Shown: positions 29,504 to 38,865 of the stretch, piece by piece
Numbering within the stretch: position 1 is the first letter of the stretch
Layout of the letters: each line of letters begins with the position of its first letter
Assembly (NCBI GenBank): GCA_013127575.1
Contig: CP053418.1
Coordinates: 3,534,001-3,598,000, forward strand
Length of the DNA: 64,000 bases
Direction of reading: 5' to 3'
Source: Ramlibacter terrae
GTDB lineage: Bacteria; Pseudomonadota; Gammaproteobacteria; Burkholderiales; Burkholderiaceae_C
Made by a program: the position numbers and the translations under genes
Notes under the pieces: generated by a model
Told to the model about the DNA's origin: nothing
Databases searched by the model: none
Seen by the model: only the letters and a program-made list of their open reading frames with translations

Positions 29504-31612
29504 GCCGCCACCTCCGTGGCGACCCGGGCGTCGGCCGTGAGTTGCAGCGAAGGCGCGCGGCGCACGATGCCGTCGACCTGGTAGATCGAAGCCGTGACCG
29601 GCGTGCCGGCCTGTTCACCCATGCGGATGGAAGCGTTCGTGGCGTTGTTCAGTGCGCCCTGCACCATCGCCTGGCCGGCATCCGCGCCACGCGCGGCGGC
29701 CAGCACCTCTTGCGCCGACTCGTATTCGAAGCCTTGCAGGCCCAGCAGGTTGGCCAGCACGCGCAACACCTTCCGGGCGGGGCGCGTCTCGCCCAGCGGC
29801 TTGACGACGGCATGGAAGCTTTGCACGCGGCCTTCGGCATTGACGAAGGTGCCCGGGGTTTCCGTGAACGGCGCGACGGGCAGCAGCACGTCGGCGATGT
29901 CCGGTTGGCCTTGAACGCGTTCAGCGAGATCACCATGTCGGCGCCCGCCGGCCAGCGGCTCCGGCGGCAGCGTCGAACTGCGGTTCGGTGTTCAGCAGAA
30001 TCGCGGCCTTGAGGCCGCCTGCCAGCATCTGACCGGCGTTCAATCCGCCCTGCCCCGGCAGCGCGTTCACCAACTGCGCGCCGACGGTGTTGCCGGCTTC
30101 AGTGAGGTAGCCGACGGTGGCGCCGGTCTGCTGGCCGATCCAGTTCGCCAGCGCCAGTAGCGACGAAGCCTGCGCGTGATGCGCCGCGGCGTTGCCCAGC
30201 AGGATGGCCTTGCGTTCACCGGACAGCAGCGAAGCGGCGACCGCCTTGGCGTTGTCGGTGGCATTGCCTTGCACCGGCGCGGAAGTGCCCTTCTCGCCGC
30301 CGATCGCGGCAGCGACGTCGGCCAGCGCCTGCAGCCACTGGCCGGCGGGCGCGATGTGCTTGCCGACCAGCGTCATCGCCCAGTCGTTGTCGCGGTCGTT
30401 GATGACGGCCACGCGCGCGCCGTTGCGCACGGCGCCGCGCACGCGCAGCGCGAACAGCGGATGGTCCTTGCGCAGGTTCGAGCCGATCACCAGCGCGCCT
30501 TGCAGCGTCGACAGCGATGCGATGGAAGTGCCAAGCCAGCGGACGCCTTCGTTCGCGGGGAATTCGGCGTTGCGCAGGCGGTGGTCGATGTTCTCGCTGC
30601 CGAGGCCGCGCACCAGCTTGCCGGCCGGGGAACAGTTCCTCGACGGTGCTCTGCGGAGCAACCAGCGCGCCGATCGCTTGCGCGCCGTGCTGCTGCTTGA
30701 CCTGCTTCAGGCCGTTCGCGACATATTCCAGAGCGGTTTGCCAGTCGACCGGCTTCCACTCGCCGCCTTGCTTGAGCATCGGCGAGGTCAGGCGTTCGGA
30801 CGTGTTGAGCGCTTCGTACGAGAAGCGGTCGCGGTCGGCGAGCCACATCTCGTTGACGTCGTTGTTCTCCAGCGGGAGGACGCGCATCACCTTGTTGTTC
30901 TTGACCTGCACCAGCAGGTTGGCGCCGGTGCCATCGTGCGGGCTCACGCTCTTGCGGCGCGACAGTTCCCAGTTGCGGGCGCTGTAGCGGAACGGCTTCG
31001 ACGTCAGCGCGCCGACCGGGCACAGGTCGATCATGTTGCCGGAGACTTCGGAGTCCACCGTGTCGCCCAGCACCGTGGTGATCTCGGCGTGCTCGCCACG
31101 ATGCAGCATGCCGAGCTCCATCACGCCGGCGATTTCTGGCCGAAGCGCACGCAGCGGGTGCAGTGGATGCAGCGGCTCATCTCCTCCATGGAGATCAGCG
31201 GGCCGACGTCCTTGTGCAGCACCACGCGCTTTTCTTCCTCGTAGCGCGAGGAAGAACCGCCGTAGCCGACGGCCAGGTCCTGCAGCTGGCATTCGCCGCC
31301 CCGGTCGCAGATCGGGCAGTCGAGCGGATGGTTGATCAGCAGGAACTCCATCACCGACTGCTGCGCCTTGATGGCCTTCTCGCTGCGCGTGCGCACGATC
31401 ATCCCGTTGGTGACGGGCGTGGCGCAGGCCGGCATGGGCTTGGGCGCCTTCTCCACGTCCACCAGGCACATGCGGCAGTTGGCGGCGATGGAGAGCTTCT
31501 TGTGGTAGCAGAAGTGCGGGATGTAGGTGCCGGCGGCGGCCTCGGCCGCATGCATCACCATGCTGCCCTCGGGCACCGAGACCTGTTGTCCGTCTAGGTT
31601 GATCTCGATCAT
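29500..31612 (-). CDS. nuoG: NADH-quinone oxidoreductase subunit G (frameshifted)
   Basis: About 704 residues. [2Fe-2S] domain ([15 protein letters not shown]), His/Cys [4Fe-4S] ([18 protein letters not shown]) and [12 protein letters not shown], then a molybdopterin-oxidoreductase-like domain. Start [16 protein letters not shown] at 31612 overlaps the nuoF stop. Breaks near 31135 (FGQEIAG, CCAGG), 30630 (EELFLAGKLV, CCTGG), 29935 and 29904 ([17 protein letters not shown]). Confidence 0.9.
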
Positions 31613-32981
31613 GCTTGTACTCCCTCTCCCCTCTGGGGAGAGGGTTGGGGTGAGGGGCTTGCAACGGTCACGGCGGCGATCTTCGCCTCGAACTCGTGGC
31701 GGAAGTGCTTGATCATGGCGCGCACCGGCATGGCCGCCGCGTCGCCGAGCGCGCAGATCGTGCGGCCCCGGATGTTGTCGGCGACCGAGTTCAGCAGGTC
31801 GATGTCCGAAGGCTTGCCGCTGCCGTTGTGGATGCGGTCGACCACGCGCCACAGCCAGCCCGTGCCTTCGCGGCAGGGCGTGCACTGGCCGCACGACTCG
31901 TGCATGTAGAAGTACGACAGGCGCAGCAGCGACTCGACCATGTCGCGCGTCTCGTCCATGACGATCACGGCGCCCGAGCCGAGCATCGAGCCCGCCTTGG
32001 CGATGGAGTCGTAGTCCATCGTGCACTGCATCATCACGTCGGCCGGCAGCACCGGCGCCGACGATCCGCCGGGGATCACGGCCTTGAGCTTGCGGCCGCC
32101 GCGCACGCCGCCGGCGAGCTCCAGCAGCTTGCTGAAAGGGGTGCCCAGCGGGACTTCGTAGTTGCCGGGCCATTCGACGTCGCCCGAGACCGAATAAATC
32201 TTGGTGCCGCCGTTGTTGGGCTTGCCGACTTCGAGGAAGGCCCGGCCGCCGTTGCGGATGATCCAGGGCACCGCCGCGAAGGTCTCGGTGTTGTTGATCG
32301 TGGTCGGCTTGCCGTACAGGCCGAAGCTGGCCGGGAACGGCGGCTTGAAGCGCGGCTGGCCCTTCTTGCCTTCGAGCGACTCGAGCAGCGCGGTTTCCTC
32401 GCCGCAGATGTAGGCGCCGAAGCCGTGGGACGCGTGCAACTGGAAGTTGAACGACGAACCCATGATCTTGTCGCCGAGGTAGCCGGCGGCGCGCGCTTCG
32501 TCCAGCGCTTCCTCGAAGCGCTCGTAGGTCTGGAAGATCTCGCCGTGGATGTAGTTGTAGCCCACCGAGATGCCCATCGCGTAGGCGGCGATGATCATCC
32601 CCTCGATGACGATGTGCGGGTTGAACTGCAGGATGTCGCGGTCCTTGCAGGTGCCCGGCTCGCCTTCGTCGGAGTTGCACACCGGTACTTCTGGCCGGGG
32701 AACTGGCGGGGCATGAAGCTCCACTTCAGGCCGGTCGGGAAGCCCGCGCCGCCGCGGCCTCGCAGCGCCGATTCCTTGACGGTGGCGATCACCTGGTCCT
32801 GCGTCAGGCCCTCGGTCAGGATCTTGCGCAGCGCCACGTAGCCGTCGCGCGCTTCGTAGTCCTTCAGGCGCCAGTTCGTGCCGTCGAGATCCTTGTAGAT
32901 CTGCGGCGCGATGTGGCGGCCGTGGAAACAGGTCTGGACGCCCGTCGCCCGGAACTGCTGCAGCACTTGCTGGGCGTTCAT
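31609..32981 (-). CDS. nuoF: NADH-quinone oxidoreductase subunit F (frameshifted)
   Basis: About 457 residues; binds NADH, FMN and a [4Fe-4S] cluster (N3). Motifs [33 protein letters not shown] and [16 protein letters not shown]. The break near 32687 restores to [16 protein letters not shown] at CCTGG. The C-terminus [20 protein letters not shown] comes from a palindromic repeat (31621-31660) inside the coding sequence. Confidence 0.9.
31621..31660. repeat. Coding palindromic repeat, family C, in the nuoF tail
   Basis: CCCTCTCCCC TCT GGGGAGAGGG is a perfect hairpin followed by TTGGGGTGAGGGG. It encodes the last residues of NuoF ([12 protein letters not shown]). A related palindrome lies inside nasA at 56606-56708. 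Confidence 0.8.
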
Positions 32982-33462
32982 GCGGAAGCTCCCTTCAGGC
33001 CGTCGATCAGCTGGTCGAGCTTGTCGTTGCTCATGAAGCTGCACATCGTGCGGTCGTTGACCAGCATCACCGGCGAGTCGGCGCAGGCGCCGAGGCATTC
33101 GCTCTGCTGCAGCGTGAACAGGCCGTCGGGCGTGGTCTCGCCCATGGCCACGCCGAGCTTGTGCTCCGGTGCTGCAGCGCCTTCTGGCCGTCGCGCAGCT
33201 GGCACGGCAGGTTGGTGCAGACGTTCAGCTTGTACTTGCCCAGCTTGCGCTGGTTGTACATGTTGTAGAAGGTGGTGACCTCGTGGACGGCGATCGGCGG
33301 CATGCCGAGGTAGTCGGCGACTTCCTTCTCGGCCTCGGGGCCGACGTAGCCCTCGTTCTGCTGCACGATGGCCAGCAGGGCCATCACGGCCGACTGCTTC
33401 TGGTCCGGCGGGTACTTGGCGACTTCGCGGTCGAAGCGCGCGCGGGTGGTCTCGTTGATCAT
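32978..33462 (-). CDS. nuoE: NADH-quinone oxidoreductase subunit E (frameshifted)
   Basis: Thioredoxin-fold [2Fe-2S] subunit (N1a), about 161 residues. Cysteine ligands in VCTNLPCQL and [10 protein letters not shown]. The break near 33168 restores to [16 protein letters not shown] at CCTGG. Start and stop overlap nuoD and nuoF by four bases each. Confidence 0.9.
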
Positions 33463-34712
33463 CGGTCGATCTCTCCGAAGACGATGTCCATCGTTCCGAT
33501 GATGGCGACACCGTCGGCGATCATGTGGCCGCGCGCCATCTCGTCCATCGAGGCGAGGTGGGCGAAGCCGGGGGCGCGGATCTTCAGGCGGTACGGCTTG
33601 TTGGCGCCGTCGCTCACGATGTAGATGCCGAACTCGCCCTTGGGGTGTTCCACCGCCGCATACGACTCGCCCTCGGGGACGCGCATGCCTTCGGAGAACA
33701 GCTTGAAGTGGTGGATGAGCTCTTCCATGTTCGACTTCATGGATTCGCGGTCCGGCGGCGCCACCTTGTGGTTGTCGGTGATGACGGGGCCGGGGTTGAC
33801 GCGCAGCCAGTCGACGCACTGCTTGATGATGCGGTTGGACTCGCGCAGCTCCTGCACGCGCACGAGGTAGCGGTCGTAGCAGTCGCCGGTGCGGCCCAGC
33901 GGGATGTCGAAATCCATCTGGTCGTAGACCTCGTAGGGCTGCGACTTGCGCAGGTCCCACAGCACGCCCGAGCCGCGCAGCATCGCGCCCGTGAAGCCCA
34001 GGTTGAGCGCGCGTTCCGGCGTGACGACGCCGACGCCCACGGTGCGCTGCTTCCAGATGCGGTTCTCGGTCAGCAGCGTCTCGTACTCGTCGACGTACTT
34101 CGGGAAGCGTTGGGTGAACGACTCGATGAAGTCCAGCAGCGAACCCCGGCGGTCTTCGTTCATGCGCGTGATCTCGCGCTGGTTGCGGACCTTGCTGGCG
34201 CGGTACTGCGGCATCGAATCCGGCAGGTCGCGGTAGACGCCGCCCGGACGGAAGTAGGCCGCGTGCATGCGCGCGCCCGACACCGCTTCGTACATGTCGA
34301 ACAGGTCTTCCCGCTCGCGGAAGCAGTAGATCAGCATGTTCATCGCGCCGCAGTCGAGGCCGTGCGCGCCCAGCCACATCAGGTGGTTGAGCAGGCGGGT
34401 GATCTCGGAGAACATCACGCGGATGTACTGCGCGCGGATCGGCACGTCGACGCCGAGCAGCTTCTCGATGGCCGGGCAGTAGGCGTGCTCGTTGGACATC
34501 ATCGACACGTAGTCGAGGCGGTCCATGTACGGCAGGGCCTGCAGGTAGGTCTTGGTCTCGGCCAGCTTTTCGGTGGCGCGGTGCAGCAGGCCGATGTGCG
34601 GGTCGGCGCGCTGGATCACTTCGCCGTCGAGCTCCAGCACCAGGCGCAGCACGCCGTGCGCGGCCGGGTGCTGCGGGCCGAAGTTGAGGGTGTAGTTCTT
34701 GATTTCAGCCAT
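33459..34712 (-). CDS. nuoD: NADH-quinone oxidoreductase subunit D
   Basis: 417 residues, open frame; the 49-kDa-type subunit that forms the quinone site with NuoB. Begins [20 protein letters not shown]. It contains [16 protein letters not shown] and [13 protein letters not shown], and ends VFGEIDR. A 149-bp spacer with a palindromic repeat separates it from nuoC. Confidence 0.95.
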   Translation of the reverse strand: MAEIKNYTLNFGPQHPAAHGVLRLVLELDGEVIQRADPHIGLLHRATEKLAETKTYLQALPYMDRLDYVSMMSNEHAYCPAIEKLLGVDVPIRAQYIRVMFSEITRLLNHLMWLGAHGLDCGAMNMLIYCFREREDLFDMYEAVSGARMHAAYFRPGGVYRDLPDSMPQYRASKVRNQREITRMNEDRRGSLLDFIESFTQRFPKYVDEYETLLTENRIWKQRTVGVGVVTPERALNLGFTGAMLRGSGVLWDLRKSQPYEVYDQMDFDIPLGRTGDCYDRYLVRVQELRESNRIIKQCVDWLRVNPGPVITDNHKVAPPDRESMKSNMEELIHHFKLFSEGMRVPEGESYAAVEHPKGEFGIYIVSDGANKPYRLKIRAPGFAHLASMDEMARGHMIADGVAIIGTMDIVFGEIDR

Positions 34713-34735
34713 GGTTCAAGCGCCGTTGGAACAAC

Positions 34736-34846
34736 CGGAACGCAGAGGGCGCAGAGTGTTCGCAGAACTCGCAGAAAAGACATCAAAGGATTTCTCCTTC
34801 TGCGACTTCTGCGAATCCTTTGCGACCTCTGCGTTCGTTCCCGCAT
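34736..34846. repeat. Dispersed palindromic repeat, family A, copy 2
   Basis: Arms GGAACGCAGAGGGCGCAGAG and GCGACCTCTGCGTTCG with inner CGCAGAA / TTCTGCG. It lies between nuoD and nuoC inside the complex I operon, where a transcript would form a long hairpin. Confidence 0.8.
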
Positions 34847-34861
34847 TCGGTGTCCGGAAGT

Positions 34862-35475
34862 TCACTGCAGCCCCCGTACTTCTCTTCCCGGATGATCCGC
34901 GGCGTGATTTCGCGCGGCTCGATCGTCACGGGCTGGTAGATCACGCGCTTGCGCTCGGGGTCGTAGCGCATCTCGACGTGGCCCGACACCGGGAAGTCCT
35001 TGCGGAACGGGTGGCCGATGAAGCCGTAGTCGGTGAGGATGCGGCGCAGGTCGGAGTGGCCTTCGAACACGATGCCGTACAGGTCGAAGGCTTCGCGCTC
35101 GAACCAGTTGGCCGACGACCAGAGTTCGGTCAGCGAATCGACCACCGGCATGTCGTCGTCCGGTGCGAACACGCGCAGCCGCACGCGCTGGTTCAGGCTG
35201 ACCGACAGCAGGTGCGACACCACGGCGTAGCGCGGGCCGTCCCATTCGCCGGCCTTGTACTCGGAGTAGTCGACGCCGCAGACGTCGATCAGCTGCTCGA
35301 AGGCGCAGCCCGGCGCGTCCTTGAGGATGCGGGCGGCCGCGAGGTAGTCGGCGGCGCGGACCACGACGGTCACTTCGCCCAGGCGCAGGTCGATGGACTT
35401 GGCCTTGTCGCCCAGCGCGGCCGCGACGGCGTCGCGCGTGGCTTCGGGATGGAGGGAGAGGGCAGCGGCGTTCAT
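34862..35475 (-). CDS. nuoC: NADH-quinone oxidoreductase subunit C
   Basis: About 204 residues. Contains the signature ERERFDLYGI-type region ([17 protein letters not shown]) and [18 protein letters not shown]. As written the frame runs on to 34783 through the repeat, but one missing G in the GGGGG run near 34877 would end the protein as EEKYGGLQ at 34862, the normal end for this subunit. I prefer that stop. Confidence 0.85.
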
Positions 35476-35483
35476 GGCTTCCC

Positions 35484-35963
35484 TCAGGCGCGCGCGATGG
35501 TCTGCGTGCGGCGGATCTTCTGCTGCAGCTGGATGATTCCGTACAGCAGCGCCTCGGCCGTCGGCGGGCAGCCCGGCACGTAGACGTCGACCGGCACGAT
35601 GCGGTCGCAGCCGCGCACCACCGAGTAGCTGTAGTGGTAGTAGCCGCCGCCGTTGGCGCAGGTGCCCATCGAGAGCACCCAGCGCGGTTCGGCCATCTGG
35701 TCGTACACCTTGCGCAGCGCCGGTGCCATCTTGTTGCACAGCGTGCCGGCCACGATCATCAGGTCGGACTGGCGCGGGCTGGGCCGGAACAGCATGCCGA
35801 AGCGGTCGATGTCGTAGCGGGCCGCGCCCGCGTGCATCATTTCCACCGCGCAGCAGGCCAGGCCGAAAGTCATCGGCCAGAGCGAGCCGGTCTTGGCCCA
35901 GTTGATCACCGAGTCCACGGTCGTGGTCACGACACCTTTGTCGAGGATGCCTTGGTTCGCCAT
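35484..35963 (-). CDS. nuoB: NADH-quinone oxidoreductase subunit B
   Basis: 159 residues, open frame; carries the terminal [4Fe-4S] cluster N2. Ligands in [23 protein letters not shown] and [15 protein letters not shown]. Eight bases separate it from nuoC. Confidence 0.95.
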   Translation of the reverse strand: MANQGILDKGVVTTTVDSVINWAKTGSLWPMTFGLACCAVEMMHAGAARYDIDRFGMLFRPSPRQSDLMIVAGTLCNKMAPALRKVYDQMAEPRWVLSMGTCANGGGYYHYSYSVVRGCDRIVPVDVYVPGCPPTAEALLYGIIQLQQKIRRTQTIARA

Positions 35964-35999
35964 ATCAAGCTTTCGTGAGCGAGGAACGCGCCCGGGAGC

Positions 36000-36371
36000 T
36001 CACTCCCAGTCGAGCGCGCCCTTCTTCCATTCGTAGATGAAGCCGACGACCAGGATGGCGAGGAAAACCATCATGGCCCAGAAGCCGACGGGGCCGATCT
36101 CCTTGAGCGCCACGGCCCAGGGGGAAGAGAAAGGCGATCTCGAGGTCGAACAGGATGAAGAGGATGGCCACCGGTAGTAGCGCACGTCGAACTTCATCCG
36201 CGCGTCTTCGAAGGCTTCGAAGCCGCACTCGTACGGGGAGTTCTTGGCGGCATCGGGCTTGTTGACGCCCATGCCCGTGGAGATCGCCCAGCCCAGCACC
36301 CGGGGAGCGACGCCGACGCCGAGGCCTACGAGGATGAACAGGAGGACAGGGAGGTACTGGTCGAGGTTCAT
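36000..36371 (-). CDS. nuoA: NADH-quinone oxidoreductase subunit A (two compensating errors)
   Basis: About 123 residues, three membrane helices; first gene of the operon. [21 protein letters not shown] is typical. The next ~17 residues are out of register ([14 protein letters not shown]) because a T is missing in CCTGG near 36172 and a C is inserted next to CCTGG near 36120. The restored reading is [20 protein letters not shown], then WAVALKEIG. Confidence 0.9.
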   Translation of the reverse strand: MNLDQYLPVLLFILVGLGVGVAPRVLGWAISTGMGVNKPDAAKNSPYECGFEAFEDARMKFDVRYYRWPSSSSCSTSRSPFSSPWAVALKEIGPVGFWAMMVFLAILVVGFIYEWKKGALDWE

Positions 36372-36429
36372 CTGCGGCAGGCTTTGGAATGTTGCCTGCC
36401 GATGCAGTGCCCGGCAGGCTCTTGTAGTC

Positions 36430-36514
36430 TGGTGCCGTCGGCGAGACTCGAACTCGCACAGCTTTCGCCACTACCCCCTCAAGATAGCGTGTCTACCAAT
36501 TTCACCACGACGGC
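36430..36514 (-). tRNA. tRNA-Leu (anticodon GAG)
   Basis: 85 nt including an encoded CCA end. Acceptor arms GCCGTCG (5') and CGACGGC pair fully. D-arm AAATTGGTAGACAC, anticodon loop CTTGAGG with anticodon GAG, long variable arm (GTGGCGAAAGCTGT region) and TpsiC loop GTTCGAGTC. It lies between secG and nuoA, as often in betaproteobacteria. Confidence 0.95.
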
Positions 36515-36644
36515 ATGTCTGAACGCTTCCGGTGGGGCATGAGGAGTGCGTTTCACAGGAGAAACGCGCGCCGCACCGGACAACCGTGAAGTGTACTCCG
36601 AATCGAAGCCCTTACCGCAGCGCAGCAGAGCTTACGCAGGACTA

Positions 36645-37085
36645 CTACTTCGTCGGGATCGCGCCGGCGCCGGAAGCCGGCACGGCGGGAGCACCGGTAC
36701 CCGGGCTGGTTGCCGGGCCTTGCGGTGCGGGAACGGAGGTGGCGCCGCCCGGGATCTGGCCTGCGGGGCCAACGGGCACGGCGGGGGCCGAGGCTGCCGG
36801 GGCCGGGATGCCGGCGCGCTCGAGCACGCTGCCCGAACCCGCCGGGCGGGCGTTGCCGAAGTAGGCCAGCAGCAGCGTGCAGGCGAAGAACACGGCGGCC
36901 AGGATACCGGTGGTGCGCGACAGGAAGTTGGCGCTGCCGGACGCGCCGAACAGGCTGCCCGACGAGCCGCTGCCGAAAGCCGCGCCCATGTCGGCGCCCT
37001 TGCCGTGCTGCACCAGGATCAGGCCGATCATGCCCGGGGCGGTCAGCATCTGGACCGCCAGGACGATGGTCAACAGGACATTCAT
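36645..37085 (-). CDS. secG: Preprotein translocase subunit SecG
   Basis: 146 residues. First helix LLTIVLAVQMLTAPGMIGLI, the conserved cytosolic loop QHGKGADMGAAFGSGSSGS and FGASGSANFLSRTT, second helix LAAVFFACTLLLAYF. SecG assists the SecYE channel. The C-terminal ~65 residues are an Ala/Pro/Gly-rich low-complexity tail, longer than in E. coli. Confidence 0.9.
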   Translation of the reverse strand: MNVLLTIVLAVQMLTAPGMIGLILVQHGKGADMGAAFGSGSSGSLFGASGSANFLSRTTGILAAVFFACTLLLAYFGNARPAGSGSVLERAGIPAPAASAPAVPVGPAGQIPGGATSVPAPQGPATSPGTGAPAVPASGAGAIPTK

Positions 37086-37120
37086 TCAATCACTCCTAAT
37101 TGTTGTGGCTGCCGCCGCGC

Positions 37121-37867
37121 TCACGCGCTGGCGGCCGCGATGATCTGCAGGAAATCGGGCGCCTTCAGCGAAGCACCGCCGATGAGGCCGCCGTCGATGT
37201 CCGGCTGCGCCAGCAGGCTCGCGGCATTGGCCGCGTTCATGCTGCCGCCGTAGAGGATGGGCACGCGGCCGGCATGCGCCGAAGCCGCCAGCAGCTGCTT
37301 GCGCAGCAGGGCGTGGACTTCCGCTGCCTGCGCGGGCGTTGCGGTCTTGCCGGTGCCGATCGCCCAGACGGGTTCGTAGGCCACGACGATTTCGCTGATG
37401 CAATGGCCGTTGACGTGAATCACGGCGGCCATCTGGCGCTTGACCACTTCCTCGGTCTGGCCCGCTTCGCGCTGCGCCAGCGTTTCGCCGACGCAGACGA
37501 TCGGCGTCACGCCGTGGGCCAACGCCGTCTTCGCCTTCTCGGCCACCACGGCATCGGTTTCGCCGTGGTACTGGCGCCGCTCGGAGTGGCCGACGATCGC
37601 ATAGCGCACGCCGAACTCGCGCAGCATGGGCGCCGACACCTCGCCGGTGAACGCGCCGCCGGCGTGCTGGGAGACGTCCTGCGCACCGATGTCGAGCTTC
37701 GACCCGGCCTTGAGCATCTGCACCTGCGCCGGGTAAGGCGCGGGCACGCACAGCGCGACGTCGCACTTCGCGTCCTGCATCCCGGCGGCCACCGCGCGCA
37801 CGAGCGCGTCGTTGGCCTCCAGGCTGCCGTTCATCTTCCAGTTGCCGGCGATGAGTTTCTGCTTCAT
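37121..37867 (-). CDS. tpiA: Triosephosphate isomerase
   Basis: 248 residues, open frame. Interconverts dihydroxyacetone phosphate and glyceraldehyde 3-phosphate. AGNWKMNG (substrate Lys), [12 protein letters not shown] (His), [12 protein letters not shown] (catalytic Glu and loop 6) and LYGGSMN are all present. The ATG overlaps the expected TAA of qor. Confidence 0.95.
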   Translation of the reverse strand: MKQKLIAGNWKMNGSLEANDALVRAVAAGMQDAKCDVALCVPAPYPAQVQMLKAGSKLDIGAQDVSQHAGGAFTGEVSAPMLREFGVRYAIVGHSERRQYHGETDAVVAEKAKTALAHGVTPIVCVGETLAQREAGQTEEVVKRQMAAVIHVNGHCISEIVVAYEPVWAIGTGKTATPAQAAEVHALLRKQLLAASAHAGRVPILYGGSMNAANAASLLAQPDIDGGLIGGASLKAPDFLQIIAAASA

Positions 37868-38850
37868 TACCGGTGAGCACGATCTTGCCGATGTGCTGGT
37901 TGGTTTCCATGAGCGCGTGCGCCTTCGGAGCGTCCGCGGCCGGGAAGCGGCTGTGGATGACCGGCTTGATCTTGCCCGCCTCGATCAGCGGCCACACCTT
38001 GGCCTTGAGCGACGCGGCGATGTCGGCCTTGAACGCCACCGGCCGGGGCCGCAACGTGGAACCGGTGATCGTCAGGCGGCGCCGCAGCACGGCCGGCGTT
38101 GAAGTCCGACTTGGTCCCGCCCTGCACCGCGATGATGACCAGCCGGCCGTCTTCGGCCAAGCAGGAGATCTCGCGGGCCACGTAGTCGCCCGCGACCATG
38201 TCGAGGATGACGTCGACGCCCTTGCCGCCGGTGAGCTTCTTGGCTTCCTCGGCAAAGTCCTGCGTCTTGTAGTTGATGGCGTGGTCGGCCCCGAGATCGA
38301 GGCAGGCCTTGCACTTGTCGTCGGAACCCGCGGTGGCGATGACCGTCGCGCCCATGGCTTTCGCCATCTGGATCGCGGTCACGCCGATGCCGCTGGTGCC
38401 GCCCTGCACCATGAAGGTTTCGCCGGCCTTCAGGCGGCCGCGGTCGAACACGTTGCTCCACACGGTGAAGAACGTCTCCGGCAGCGTCGCTGCCTCGACG
38501 TCGCTCATGCCCTTGGGCACGGGCAGGCACTGGCCGACCGGCGCCACGCACAGTTGCGCGTAGCTGCCGCCGGCGACCAGCGCACAGACGTGGTCGCCGA
38601 GCTTGAAGCCGGCGGCGGCCATCGCTGGCGCGTCGCCGCCGACGATCTCGCCGGCCAGTTCCAGGCCGGGCAGGTCCGATGCGCCGGGCGGCACGGGGTA
38701 GTTCCCCGTGCGCTGCAGCACGTCGGGCCGGTTGATGCCGCTGGCCGCGACCCGGATGAGCACCTCACCGGCGCCCGCGACAGGGTCGGGGCGCTCGGCC
38801 AGGCGCAGCACTTCGGGCGCGCCGTACTGGCTGATCTCGATCGCTTGCAT
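37867..38850 (-). CDS. qor: NAD(P)H-quinone oxidoreductase, zinc-independent MDR family (frameshifted)
   Basis: About 328 residues. GroES-like N-terminal half ([17 protein letters not shown]) and a Rossmann half ([19 protein letters not shown]). The tail includes [21 protein letters not shown] break near 38095 changes frame. At the end, restoring CCTGG near 37870 gives VLTW and a TAA overlapping the tpiA ATG. Members reduce quinones with NADPH. Confidence 0.85.
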   Translation of the reverse strand: MQAIEISQYGAPEVLRLAERPDPVAGAGEVLIRVAASGINRPDVLQRTGNYPVPPGASDLPGLELAGEIVGGDAPAMAAAGFKLGDHVCALVAGGSYAQLCVAPVGQCLPVPKGMSDVEAATLPETFFTVWSNVFDRGRLKAGETFMVQGGTSGIGVTAIQMAKAMGATVIATAGSDDKCKACLDLGADHAINYKTQDFAEEAKKLTGGKGVDVILDMVAGDYVAREISCLAEDGRLVIIAVQGGTKSDFNAGRAAAPPDDHRFHVAAPAGGVQGRHRRVAQGQGVAADRGGQDQAGHPQPLPGRGRSEGARAHGNQPAHRQDRAHR

Positions 38851-38865
38851 GACGGTCGCGACCGA

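Noticed and set aside
34783-34861. NuoC with a 26-residue C-terminal extension
   Set aside because: The extension is encoded by the dispersed repeat; one base in a G run restores the usual C-terminus at 34862.
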